Origin: Mycolicibacterium moriokaense
GTDB lineage: Bacteria > Actinomycetota > Actinomycetes > Mycobacteriales > Mycobacteriaceae
NCBI RefSeq assembly: GCF_003201655.1
Contig: NZ_QJJU01000025.1
Coordinates: 1 to 64,000 of the forward strand
DNA length: 64,000 nucleotides
Direction of reading: 5' to 3'
Below, piece by piece: positions 16,853 to 25,229 of the stretch. Made by a program: the position numbers and the translations under genes. Numbering within the stretch: position 1 is the first letter of the stretch; each line of letters opens with the position of its first letter. Below the pieces are notes generated by a model that was given only the letters and a program-made list of their open reading frames with translations, made no database searches and was not told where the DNA came from.

Positions 16853-17935
16853 ATGGTGAGTGCGGGCACGACGTCGGTTCCCGGCGGTATTGACCAGTTG
16901 ACTGCGGACTGGCTGAGCGACGTGCTGCGCACCGATGCGGGCCTGGTCGCCGCCACGGTGACCGACGTCCGCATCGAACAGATCGCCCAGGACAGCGGCT
17001 TCTCGTCACTGCTATACCGGCTGCACTTGACTGCCGACGATGGTGTGCCTGCCACCCTGATCGCTAAGTTGCCCGCGCAGTCGGAGGCGCGCGGCGCCAT
17101 GGAGTTGCTGGGCGGCTACCGGCGCGAGCTCGCTTTCTACCAAGACGTCGCCGCACGAGCACCGATGGCTACACCGCGGGTGTACGCCGCACGCATGGCC
17201 GAGGACTCCGTCGATTTCGTGCTGCTGCTGGAGGACCTACAGGCCTGGGAGAACGCCGACCACCTCGCCGGTCTGTCGATGAACCGGGCCCAGCTGTGCA
17301 TCGAACAGCTGGCGGGACTTCATGCGTGGTCTTCGGACTTGGCGAATGCGCCTGCACTGGCGCCATTTCCGAGCATCGACACACCGATCGCGCGTGACCT
17401 GCTGCTGCCCGCGTTCGCACCGGGCTGGCAGGTTTACCGCGACAACTGCGTTGGCTCGGTACCGGCGAGCGTCGCACAGTTCGCGGAGAGTTTCACCGAA
17501 CGGGCGGTGACCGCCCTCCCCGTGTTGACCGAACGCGACATGCTGCTCCACGGCGACATCAGGGCGGACAACCTGTTCTTCGACGGCGACAAGATGAAGG
17601 TTGTCGACTTCCAGTTCGTCGCTCGCGGCTGCGGCGCGGCCGACATCGCCTACCTCGTCACTCAAGGCCTGCCGGCCGAGGCACGCGCCGGTCGCGATGA
17701 GCCTTTGGTGCGGGAGTACCTCGATCACCTTGCCGCTCAAGGAGTCACCGACTACGGGTTCGACGATGCATGGCGGCACTACAGATTCGCGGCGGTCTAT
17801 CTGATGCTGCTTCCCGTCATCACGCTCAATGGCTGGGACGCGCTGCCCGAGCGATCACGTCAGCTCTGCCTCACACTGACCGACCGCGCTGTCGCCGCCA
17901 TCGACGCCATCGACGCACTGGAGGTCTTTGCATGA
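16853..17935 (+). CDS. Phosphotransferase of the ecdysteroid-kinase/aminoglycoside-kinase superfamily
   Basis: A 360-residue protein kinase-like fold. The catalytic loop LLHGDIRADNLFF (HGDxxxxN) and the metal-binding VDFQF (Asp) are both intact, and YRLHLTADDGVPATLIAKLP holds the ATP-site Lys. The EcKinase-like group in mycobacteria is often found beside lipid or sterol catabolic genes. ATG 16853 was chosen for AAAGGAA 5 bases upstream; TTG 16838 is less likely. The stop overlaps the next gene (ATGA). Substrate unknown; an alcohol or hydroxylated lipid would be plausible. Confidence 0.85.
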   Translation: MVSAGTTSVPGGIDQLTADWLSDVLRTDAGLVAATVTDVRIEQIAQDSGFSSLLYRLHLTADDGVPATLIAKLPAQSEARGAMELLGGYRRELAFYQDVAARAPMATPRVYAARMAEDSVDFVLLLEDLQAWENADHLAGLSMNRAQLCIEQLAGLHAWSSDLANAPALAPFPSIDTPIARDLLLPAFAPGWQVYRDNCVGSVPASVAQFAESFTERAVTALPVLTERDMLLHGDIRADNLFFDGDKMKVVDFQFVARGCGAADIAYLVTQGLPAEARAGRDEPLVREYLDHLAAQGVTDYGFDDAWRHYRFAAVYLMLLPVITLNGWDALPERSRQLCLTLTDRAVAAIDAIDALEVFA

Positions 17936-18306
17936 CGCGTTCGGCGCGTGAAGTGGTTGAGCAGTACAACCTGGTGGTCTGGAACGAACGCAATTTCGGG
18001 CTCGCCGATGAATTGATGGGCGAGACGGTGATCCGCCACGATGTGGGGGAGGCCACGACGCTCACCCACGAGCAGGCGGTTCAACGAATAGTGGACCACT
18101 GGGAGATGTTCGACACGATCCGCTTCGACCTGAATCTTGTCGTGGCGGGCGACGACGGCGAGCACGTGGCGATCGTCTATCAGTCGCCGATGACGTTGAA
18201 GGACGGCACAAAGACCGACGTCGGCAGCATGGAGATCTTCCGCGTGGTCGACGGCAGGATCACCGAAGTGTGGAATTGCGGCTACAAGCAAGGGGTTTGG
18301 CAGTGA
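17932..18306 (+). CDS. SnoaL-like (NTF2-fold) protein
   Basis: A 124-residue cone-shaped alpha+beta barrel protein: helix REVVEQYNLVVWNERNFGLADELM, then strands ending IFRVVDGRITEVWNCGY. The family includes isomerases, lyases and ligand-binding proteins. It lies between the kinase and an LLM oxidoreductase with 4-bp overlaps on both sides (ATGA and GTGA), so it is expressed together with them. No catalytic role can be assigned from sequence alone. Confidence 0.82.
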   Translation: MTRSAREVVEQYNLVVWNERNFGLADELMGETVIRHDVGEATTLTHEQAVQRIVDHWEMFDTIRFDLNLVVAGDDGEHVAIVYQSPMTLKDGTKTDVGSMEIFRVVDGRITEVWNCGYKQGVWQ

Positions 18307-19349
18307 CTGGTCGGGTGTTGGACGAGCTTGGGTACTACCTCCTGGCGGGCGCCGGCGGCGAGGGGCCCGCAACCCTGATGGACGAAGCCCGCCGCGGCGA
18401 GGAGCTGGGCTTCGGCATCGCTTTCATCTCCGAGCGGTGGAACGTCAAGGAGGCGTCGTCACTCGTCGGCGCCGCCTGCGCGGTCACGAACCGGATGCAG
18501 ATCGCAACCGCCGCAACCAATCACAACACCCGTCACCCGCTGATCACCGGTTCCTGGGCGACGACGATGCACCGGCTCTCCGGCGGCCGCTTCACCCTCG
18601 GCATCGGTCGGGGCGTGGGCGCCCTATACGCCGCGTTTGGAGTGCCTGCCGTGACGACCGCGCAGATGGAGGACTTCGCCCAGGTCATGCGTCGACTCTG
18701 GAACGGCGAGGTGATCTTCAACCACGACGGGCCGATCGGCAAGTATCAGGTGCTGTTCTTGGATCCAGACTTTCGTGAGGACATCCGGTTGGCGCTCGTG
18801 GCATTCGGGCCAAACACGCTCGCATTGGGCGGCCGGGCGTTCGACGACGTCATCCTGCACACCTACTTCACGCCGGAGACCCTGCAGCGCTGCGTCAAGA
18901 CTGTGAAGGACGCGGCGGAGAAGGCGGGTCGCGACCCGGACAGCGTGCGGGTGTGGTCGTGTTTCGCGACCGTCGGCGACCATCTATCCGAGGAGCTGCG
19001 GTTGAAGAAGACCGTCGCGCGGCTGGCCACCTACCTCCAGGGTTACGGCGACCTGATGGTCAGGACCAACAACTGGGATCCCGCTGTGCTGAAGCGCTTT
19101 CGGGAAGACTCGGTGGTGACTTCGATCGGTGGCGGCATCGACCACAAGGCCACCGCGGCGCAGATCGAGCACGTCGCGACGCTGATTCCCGACGAATGGC
19201 TTGAGCCGTCGGCCACCGGATCGGCCCAGCAGTGTGTCGACCGGATCCGCATGGAATTCGACTATGGAGCCGATGCCGTGATCATGCACGGCGCGACACC
19301 CGATGAGCTCGAACCGATCGTCGACACCTACCGCTCTGCTGTGCGTTAG
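18303..19349 (+). CDS. LLM class F420-dependent oxidoreductase (1)
   Basis: A 348-residue luciferase-like TIM-barrel protein. Start GTG 18303 overlaps the preceding stop. Segments LGFGIAFISERWNVKEAS, IATAATNHNTRHP and LSGGRFTLGIGRGVG are typical of the F420H2-dependent branch. Mycobacteria use these enzymes as hydride-transfer reductases or dehydrogenases. Four bases separate it from the next LLM gene. The best-fitting subfamily may be one founded on M. smegmatis MSMEG_2249, but I cannot confirm this. Confidence 0.88.
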   Translation: MTGRVLDELGYYLLAGAGGEGPATLMDEARRGEELGFGIAFISERWNVKEASSLVGAACAVTNRMQIATAATNHNTRHPLITGSWATTMHRLSGGRFTLGIGRGVGALYAAFGVPAVTTAQMEDFAQVMRRLWNGEVIFNHDGPIGKYQVLFLDPDFREDIRLALVAFGPNTLALGGRAFDDVILHTYFTPETLQRCVKTVKDAAEKAGRDPDSVRVWSCFATVGDHLSEELRLKKTVARLATYLQGYGDLMVRTNNWDPAVLKRFREDSVVTSIGGGIDHKATAAQIEHVATLIPDEWLEPSATGSAQQCVDRIRMEFDYGADAVIMHGATPDELEPIVDTYRSAVR

Positions 19350-19353
19350 CCGC

Positions 19354-20514
19354 ATGGCCGAATTCCGCGTCGGGTTGATGGACCCGGTGATGGCGGCACG
19401 CCCCACCGTCGATGCGTTCAGCCGTGCGAACTACCTTGGCGCCGTTGCCAGTCGCGTCGACTCGTATTGGGTTTCCGATCACATCAACGGTCAGACACCG
19501 CGGCCGTTATGGGACAAGAAGTACACCACCGCGGCACGGCTGCTCAGGTCGCCGGATGCCGCGATGGAGGCGTGGACCCTGCTCGGTAGCCTGGCGGCAC
19601 GCAGGCGATTCAATCGCATGCGGCTCGGTATTGGCGTCACGGACACCGGTAAACGCCACCCCGCCGTGACGGCGCAGTCCGCGGCAACACTGCACCTGAT
19701 GACGCGGGGGCGGGCGATTCTCGGTATCGGCCCAGGCGAACGCGTCGGCAACGAACCCTACGGCGTCGACTGGTCGAAACCCGTCGCCCGGTTCGAAGAG
19801 GCGCTTGCCACCATCCGCGCCCTGTGGGATTCGAACGGCGAACTCGTCAACCGTGATTCGCCGTTCTTTCCACTGCGCGACGCGATCTTTGATCTGCCGC
19901 CGTACAAGGGAAAATGGCCAGAGATCTGGATCGCTGCGCACGGCCCTCGAATGCTGCGCGCCACCGGGCGATACGGCGACGCGTGGTTTCCCGGGTTCGC
20001 GCATCGACCGCAGGATTACGCACAACGTCTGGAGGTTATCCGTACGGCGGCTTCGGACGCCGGGCGCGACCCGACATCGATCACGCCGGCCTTCTGGATG
20101 CCGGTGATCGCCGCATCGAGTCGCGACGCGGTCGACGCCGCGCTGGAATCCACCATGGTCAAGGCGTGGGCGTTGAACGCACCATCGGAGTTCTATGCTC
20201 ACCACGGCGCCGAGCACCCATTGGGAGCCGGCTTCGCCGGCATGCAGGACCACGTCGCATTCACGATGGACGAGCACACAATCCGCGAAAAGTCCGCTCA
20301 GGTCCCGCTGTCTGTCGTCAAGGGGATGTTCCTGAACGGCACCCCCGCGGAGGTCCTCGAGCAGGCCGCGGTGTGGCGCGACCACGGTGTGCGCTACATC
20401 GTCGTCATCAACTTCGGGCCGATGCAGCCGAGCGTGCGGACGGCACTACGCACGCTGCTCCCGTTCAACAAGGTGGTCAGTGGCCTGAAGCGGCTGGGAG
20501 ACGCTAGGGCGTGA
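19354..20514 (+). CDS. LLM class F420-dependent oxidoreductase (2)
   Basis: A 386-residue luciferase-like protein starting MAEFRVGLMDPVMAARP. The barrel segments RVDSYWVSDHING, RMRLGIGVTDTGKRHPAVTA and GRAILGIGPGERVGNEPYG place it in the F420 group. ATG 19354 is chosen because the fold starts there and the gene follows the previous one by 4 bases. It overlaps the convergent carboxyltransferase by 11 bp. As a tandem paralogue of LLM (1) it may form a complex with it or handle the next step. Confidence 0.88.
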   Translation: MAEFRVGLMDPVMAARPTVDAFSRANYLGAVASRVDSYWVSDHINGQTPRPLWDKKYTTAARLLRSPDAAMEAWTLLGSLAARRRFNRMRLGIGVTDTGKRHPAVTAQSAATLHLMTRGRAILGIGPGERVGNEPYGVDWSKPVARFEEALATIRALWDSNGELVNRDSPFFPLRDAIFDLPPYKGKWPEIWIAAHGPRMLRATGRYGDAWFPGFAHRPQDYAQRLEVIRTAASDAGRDPTSITPAFWMPVIAASSRDAVDAALESTMVKAWALNAPSEFYAHHGAEHPLGAGFAGMQDHVAFTMDEHTIREKSAQVPLSVVKGMFLNGTPAEVLEQAAVWRDHGVRYIVVINFGPMQPSVRTALRTLLPFNKVVSGLKRLGDARA

Positions 20515-22000
20515 TCACGGTGCGGTACACCGGTTCTGCTGCAGCCTGGCGACTGTAGATGCCGCGCTGCAGCGCGGAAAGGAGCGCGTTGCGCGTCTCC
20601 TCGGGGTGGATCAGATCGTCGAAGCCGAGGCTGCCTGCCGACCGGAACGACGCTTCCACCTCAGCTTTGCGTAGCTTGGCTTCCACATCCTCCGCGGCGT
20701 TCGACGCACGGCTGAGCGCTGCGGCGCTCATTGCGCCCATCGTCGCGCCGGGGTAGGCGAATGTCGCGCTCTGGTTGTCGAATCCGAGAAGTGACATAAC
20801 CATCGATCCGAATCCATAGGCCTTGCGCAGCGTCACGTGCAGCTTGAGTGTCGTTGCCGCGGTCTGCGCGGCGAACATCCTTGCGCCGCTGCGCAACACA
20901 CCGCTCTTCTCCGACCGGCTGCCGGGCAACATACCGGGGTTGTCGGCAAGGAAGACGATCGGAAGGTGAAACGAGTCGGCCACCGTGATGAAGTGTGCGG
21001 CCTTGTCGGCGGCGTCGGCGTCGATCGATCCCGCGATTACCTTGGGTTGGTTAGAGACGACAGCGACGGGATGGCCGCCGAGATGGGCCAGCCCGCAGAT
21101 GATTGCGGGGCCGAACTTCGGCTGCACCTCGAACCAGTCCGAGGTATCGAAGACGACGTCGAGCACGGCGCGCATGTCGTAGACCCGGCGATTGCCGCGG
21201 GGCACGATGTCGAGCAGTTCGGGGGTGGGCCGTGGCTCGGTGGCCTCGCTGGTGGGCAAGCTCGACGGATATGACCACGCGCTCGGCGGGAAGAACGACA
21301 AGTATCTGCGGATGTCGTCGAGCACCCCTTCGTCGTCCTCGGCGAGGTTGTGGATTACACCGCTGGCCAACGCGACGCTTGGCCCACCGAGATCTTCCTT
21401 CGAAATCTCCTCGCCCGTCGCCTCTTTCACCACCGGCGGACCAGCGGTGAAGATCGCGCCCTCGCGGCTCATGATGGTCCAGTCGCATACGGGTGCAACA
21501 AGCGCTCCGTGGCCCGCCGAGGGGCCAAGCAACCCGGCCACGGTTGGCACCTTGCCGGAGCACTGCGCCTGCGCGAGCAGGTCGGTGGGAGTGCGGCCGT
21601 AGTGCTCACCGCTCGGCCGGAAGCCGGCTCCCTCGAGGAGCATCACCAGCGGGATTCGGTCGCGCAGCGCCAGTTCGGCCAGGCGGTAGCGCTTGGCGTT
21701 TCCGCCAGGGCCGATGCTGCCTGCCAGCGTGGTGAAATCCTCGGCGCCCACCATGACCGGTGTCCCGTTGATCTGTCCGGAGCCCGCGACGATCCCGTCC
21801 GCTGCGATGTCGCCGCCGACGAGGGTGCCGAACTCACGGAACGAGCCTGTGTCGAGCAAGTACTCGAGGCGCGCGCGGGCGTCGAGCTTGCCCTTCCCGT
21901 GATGCTTGGCCAGCCGTTCGGGACCGCCCATTGCCCGGGATCGCTCACGCCGAAGATCGAGGTCTTCGAGCGTCTCCTTCCAGTCCTGCTCGTTCGTCAT
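20504..22000 (-). CDS. Acyl-CoA carboxylase carboxyltransferase (beta) subunit
   Basis: A 498-residue carboxyltransferase of the crotonase superfamily. N- and C-terminal halves each have an oxyanion-hole GG/AG loop: LAGSIGPGGNAKRYRLAELA and the later FAYPGATMGAMSA region. It resembles AccD/MmdA beta subunits that carboxylate acyl-CoA from carboxybiotin. No biotin carboxylase or biotin carrier is nearby, so it must use a distant alpha subunit or act otherwise. It is divergent from LLM (3), with degenerate operator site 5 between them. Confidence 0.9.
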   Translation of the reverse strand: MTNEQDWKETLEDLDLRRERSRAMGGPERLAKHHGKGKLDARARLEYLLDTGSFREFGTLVGGDIAADGIVAGSGQINGTPVMVGAEDFTTLAGSIGPGGNAKRYRLAELALRDRIPLVMLLEGAGFRPSGEHYGRTPTDLLAQAQCSGKVPTVAGLLGPSAGHGALVAPVCDWTIMSREGAIFTAGPPVVKEATGEEISKEDLGGPSVALASGVIHNLAEDDEGVLDDIRRYLSFFPPSAWSYPSSLPTSEATEPRPTPELLDIVPRGNRRVYDMRAVLDVVFDTSDWFEVQPKFGPAIICGLAHLGGHPVAVVSNQPKVIAGSIDADAADKAAHFITVADSFHLPIVFLADNPGMLPGSRSEKSGVLRSGARMFAAQTAATTLKLHVTLRKAYGFGSMVMSLLGFDNQSATFAYPGATMGAMSAAALSRASNAAEDVEAKLRKAEVEASFRSAGSLGFDDLIHPEETRNALLSALQRGIYSRQAAAEPVYRTVITP

Positions 22001-22055
22001 GCGCTCTTCCTGTCGTCCCTAGGCGATCGTCGCACCGGCACGTTCACGTTGACCA

Positions 22056-22074
22056 TACTGAATTGCTTACTGTA
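22056..22074. promoter_or_regulatory. Degenerate operator TACTGAAT-N3-TTACTGTA (site 5)
   Basis: TACTGAATTGCTTACTGTA keeps the arm length and 3-bp spacer of the perfect sites, with 13 of 16 arm positions matching. It lies between the divergent carboxyltransferase (start 22000) and LLM oxidoreductase (start 22087). TACTGT at 22068-22073 could be the -10 element for a nearly leaderless transcript of the LLM gene. Confidence 0.5.
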
Positions 22075-22086
22075 GCGTCATCACTT

Positions 22087-23133
22087 ATGAGCGACGGCGC
22101 CGGCCTGAAGGTCGACGGGGCCGTTTCCAGCCAACTTGCCAACATCGCCAAGACCGCAAGCACGCTTGAGCGACGGGGTTACGACTGCTGCTGGACCGCC
22201 GAAATCAACCACGACCCGTTCCTTCCGCTGGTGCTCGCCGCTGAACACACCACACGGATCGAACTGGGCACCAGCATCGCGGTGGCGTTTGCGCGCAATC
22301 CGATGACCGTCGCCAACGTCGGCTGGGACTTACAGGCCTACTCGCAGGGCCGCTTCCTGCTCGGCCTCGGCTCGCAGGTACAGGCTCACATCGAGAAGCG
22401 GTTCAGCATGCCGTGGAGCCACCCGGTGCGTCGCATGCGTGAGTTCGTCCTGGCGCTGAACGAGATCTGGTCGTGTTGGCGTGACGGCACCAAATTGGGC
22501 TTCGAGGGCGACTTCTACACGCACAAGTTGATGACGCCGATGTTCACCCCCGAGCCGCTGCCGTACGCCTTTCCGAAGATATTCGTCGCCGCTGTCGGCG
22601 AAGCGATGACCGAGATGTGCGGTGAGGTCGCCGACGGCATGCTTGCCCATGCGTTCACCACCAAACGCTACTTCGAGGAAGTGACGACGCCTGCGTTGCT
22701 GCGCGGTATGCAGCGCTCTGGTCGACAGCGAAGCGAGTTCCAGCTCTCCGCCCCGATTTTCGTCGTCACCGGAAACGACGAGTCCGAGTTGGCCGCTGGC
22801 GCCGTCGGCACCCGCAAGCAGATCGCCTTCTACGGATCAACTCCCGCGTACCGCAAGGTTCTCGAACTGCACGGCTGGGGGGAGCTGCATACCGAACTGC
22901 ACCGGCTGAGCAAGCTGGGGGAGTGGGACGCCATGGGTTCGCTCATCGACGACGAGATCCTGGAGACGTTCGCGGTCGTCGCCCCTCTCGACGAGGTGGC
23001 GGACAAGATCCGTGATCGATGCGACGGGGTGATCGACCGCGTCCTTGTGGGTTTCCCATCCTCTGTTCCTGATGACACCGTCAGCACCGTGCTGCAGGAC
23101 CTGCGCGGCCAACCAATAAGGAGTCGCCCGTGA
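22087..23133 (+). CDS. LLM class F420-dependent oxidoreductase (3)
   Basis: A 348-residue luciferase-like protein. The segments RRGYDCCWTAEINHDPFLPL, IELGTSIAVAFARNPM and GRFLLGLGSQVQAHIEKRF match the F420-dependent branch (a family typified by M. smegmatis MSMEG_2256 is possible). There is almost no 5' leader between the probable -10 element and ATG 22087. Its stop overlaps the start of the second P450 (GTGA), so the two form an operon. Confidence 0.88.
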   Translation: MSDGAGLKVDGAVSSQLANIAKTASTLERRGYDCCWTAEINHDPFLPLVLAAEHTTRIELGTSIAVAFARNPMTVANVGWDLQAYSQGRFLLGLGSQVQAHIEKRFSMPWSHPVRRMREFVLALNEIWSCWRDGTKLGFEGDFYTHKLMTPMFTPEPLPYAFPKIFVAAVGEAMTEMCGEVADGMLAHAFTTKRYFEEVTTPALLRGMQRSGRQRSEFQLSAPIFVVTGNDESELAAGAVGTRKQIAFYGSTPAYRKVLELHGWGELHTELHRLSKLGEWDAMGSLIDDEILETFAVVAPLDEVADKIRDRCDGVIDRVLVGFPSSVPDDTVSTVLQDLRGQPIRSRP

Positions 23134-24365
23134 CCGCGCCGACGATGGACGAAGCCGCCAGGGTGTTCGCCGACCCGTTGGCCTACACCGACGAGGCGAA
23201 ACTGCATGCGGCCCTGAGTCATTTGCGGGCCCACGCCCCGGTGTCGCGGGTTGACGTGCCGTCGTACCGGCCGTTCTGGGCCATCACCAAGCACGCCGAC
23301 ATCATGGCGATCGAGCGTGACAACACGCTGTTCACCAACTCGCCGCGGCCGGTGCTCATGACCGAGGAGGCCGACGAGCAGCAGGCCGCGATCGGTATCA
23401 ACACGCTGATCCACATGGACGATCCCCAACACCGGGTCGTGCGGGCCATCGGCGCCGACTGGTTCCGCCCGAAAGCCATGCGGGCGTTGAAGGTTCGAGT
23501 CGACGAGCTCGCCAAGCGGTTCGTCGATAACATGAAAGAGTCCGGCGACCAGTGCGACTTCGTCCAAGAAGTCGCCGTGAACTACCCGCTGTACGTCATC
23601 ATGTCGATGCTCGGCCTTCCCGAAGAAGACTTTCCTCGGATGCTCAAGTACACGCAGGAGATGTTCGGCAACGACGACCCCGAGCTGCAGCGCGGCACCA
23701 CCAAAGAGGAGCAGATGGCGTCGCTGCTCGATATGTTCGCTTACTTCACCGCGGTGACGGCGTCTCGCAGGGAGAATCCGACCGAAGATCTGGCGTCGGC
23801 CATCGCCAATGCCACGATCGACGGCGAGCCGCTTTCGGATATCGAGACGGTGTCGTACTACTCCATCATCGCCGCCGCAGGCCACGACACCTCCAGCGCC
23901 GTCATCTCCGGCGGCTTACACGCCCTGATCGAACACCCCGATGAGCTTGCGCGCCTTCGCGATAACCCGGAGCTTATGCCGCTTGCCGCCGAGGAGATGA
24001 TCCGCTGGGTCACGCCGGTCAAGGAATTCATGCGCACCGCGCAGCAGGACACCACCATCCGCGGTGTGCCGATTGCTGCCGGGGATTCGGTGTTGTTGTC
24101 GTACGCGTCCGCCAACCGTGACGAGGACGTGTTCGATGATCCGTTCCGGTTCGACGTCGGCCGCGATCCCAACAAGCACAACGCGTTCGGCTACGGCGTG
24201 CATTTCTGTCTCGGCGCTGCCCTCGCCCGGATGGAGGTCAACAGCTTCTTCACGGAGTTGGTGCCGCGGCTGGAGTCGATCGAACTTGAAGGCGATCCGC
24301 AACACATCGCCACCATCTTCGTCGGCGGGCTCAAGCACCTGCCGATCCGCTACTCACTCAAGTGA
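23130..24365 (+). CDS. Cytochrome P450
   Basis: A 411-residue P450. The I-helix motif is AAAGHDTSSA (AGxDT), ExxR is in EEMIRWV and the heme loop is FGYGVHFCLGAALAR. The MDDPQHRVVR segment is common in mycobacterial CYP families that hydroxylate fatty acids and sterols (CYP124/125/142 group). GTG 23130 overlaps the LLM stop. Followed by a strong hairpin at 24381-24409. It differs clearly from the P450 at 4583 in the I-helix and heme loops, so it is not a recent duplicate. Confidence 0.93.
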   Translation: MTAPTMDEAARVFADPLAYTDEAKLHAALSHLRAHAPVSRVDVPSYRPFWAITKHADIMAIERDNTLFTNSPRPVLMTEEADEQQAAIGINTLIHMDDPQHRVVRAIGADWFRPKAMRALKVRVDELAKRFVDNMKESGDQCDFVQEVAVNYPLYVIMSMLGLPEEDFPRMLKYTQEMFGNDDPELQRGTTKEEQMASLLDMFAYFTAVTASRRENPTEDLASAIANATIDGEPLSDIETVSYYSIIAAAGHDTSSAVISGGLHALIEHPDELARLRDNPELMPLAAEEMIRWVTPVKEFMRTAQQDTTIRGVPIAAGDSVLLSYASANRDEDVFDDPFRFDVGRDPNKHNAFGYGVHFCLGAALARMEVNSFFTELVPRLESIELEGDPQHIATIFVGGLKHLPIRYSLK

Positions 24366-24380
24366 ATTGACCCAGTAGGA

Positions 24381-24409
24381 CGGCCGCCCCCGTGCGATCG
24401 AGGCGGCCG
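24381..24409. terminator. Hairpin between convergent genes
   Basis: CGGCCGCC (24381-24388) and GGCGGCCG (24402-24409) form a perfect 8-bp stem with a 13-base loop. It lies 15 bases after the P450 stop and 13 bases after the end of the convergent proline/glycine-rich gene. It lacks a T-run, as is common in mycobacteria, and could serve both strands. Confidence 0.6.
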
Positions 24410-24422
24410 CCCTGTCGGCAGG

Positions 24423-25079
24423 TCAGATCGGCAGCGGAATCCAGATCCCGAAGAACCAGAAGCCCCACCCGTTTTGACCCTGGTCCCATATGGGTTGCTC
24501 TTGGAAGCCCCAGTAGTTGATCGGTGGCGGGGGCGAACCCCACGCCTCCGGCAACGGTCCGTCCCATGGCGGCGGCGGCGGTGCGCCCCAGCCCCAGGGC
24601 GGCAGGTCGCCACCCCACGGGGCACCCTGGAACCGACCGCGCCAATCGTTGTCGCCGGGGTTCCACGGCGGCCGCCAATCATGATTGTCGGGTCCGCGGA
24701 AGTCGTGATTGTCAGGTCCGCGGAAGTCGGGACCGCCGGGTCCGCGGAAGTCGCCGGGCGGACCGCCGGGCCCGCGGAAGTCGCCGGGCGGACCGCCCGG
24801 TCCACCTGGCCCACCAGGTCCGCGGAAGTCGTCCGGCGGACCGCCGGGCCCGCCTGGCCCGCGGAAGTCATTGTTCGGCGGACCGTCGGGTCCGTGTTGC
24901 GGCGGTGGTCCCTCGGGTCCGCGTTGCGGCGGCGGTCCGCCCGGACCGCCGGGGCCACACTGCACGCCCGGAGCCGGGATACAAGGTGCCGCGTTGGCAA
25001 CACCCGTAGGCAGACCGATGCCCGCCGCTCCGAGCGCACAGCCGATCGCCGCTCCTGCAACCACTAGTTTGAGTTTCAT
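24423..25079 (-). CDS. Secreted proline/glycine-rich repeat protein
   Basis: A 218-residue protein beginning MKLKLVVAGAAIGCALGAAG with an AxA cleavage site (ANAAP), a typical Sec signal. Residues about 45-140 consist of repeated units of the type DFRGPGG(P) and PGGPPG; the rest is rich in Trp, Pro and Gly (DLPPWGWGAPPPPPW) and ends FWFFGIWIPLPI. It is low in regular structure and probably sits in or beyond the cell envelope. ATG 25079 has AAAGG 7 bases upstream. Function unknown. Confidence 0.8.
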   Translation of the reverse strand: MKLKLVVAGAAIGCALGAAGIGLPTGVANAAPCIPAPGVQCGPGGPGGPPPQRGPEGPPPQHGPDGPPNNDFRGPGGPGGPPDDFRGPGGPGGPGGPPGDFRGPGGPPGDFRGPGGPDFRGPDNHDFRGPDNHDWRPPWNPGDNDWRGRFQGAPWGGDLPPWGWGAPPPPPWDGPLPEAWGSPPPPINYWGFQEQPIWDQGQNGWGFWFFGIWIPLPI

Positions 25080-25229
25080 TACCTGGCCTTTCCAGCGTCG
25101 AAGACGCCCCAACCCAAAGGCGAGGTTATGTAGGCACTCTAGGAATGAGCTATGTCGTCACTATCAAAGTGCTGAGCGGATGGTGCAACCAGGCATGTTC
25201 CTGTTAATTGACAATGAGGTCAACAGAAT

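Noticed and set aside
24650..24960. Regular repeats that could look like a CRISPR array
   Set aside because: The repeats are short, irregular, in frame with the secreted protein and encode Gly/Pro units; there are no spacers and no cas genes.
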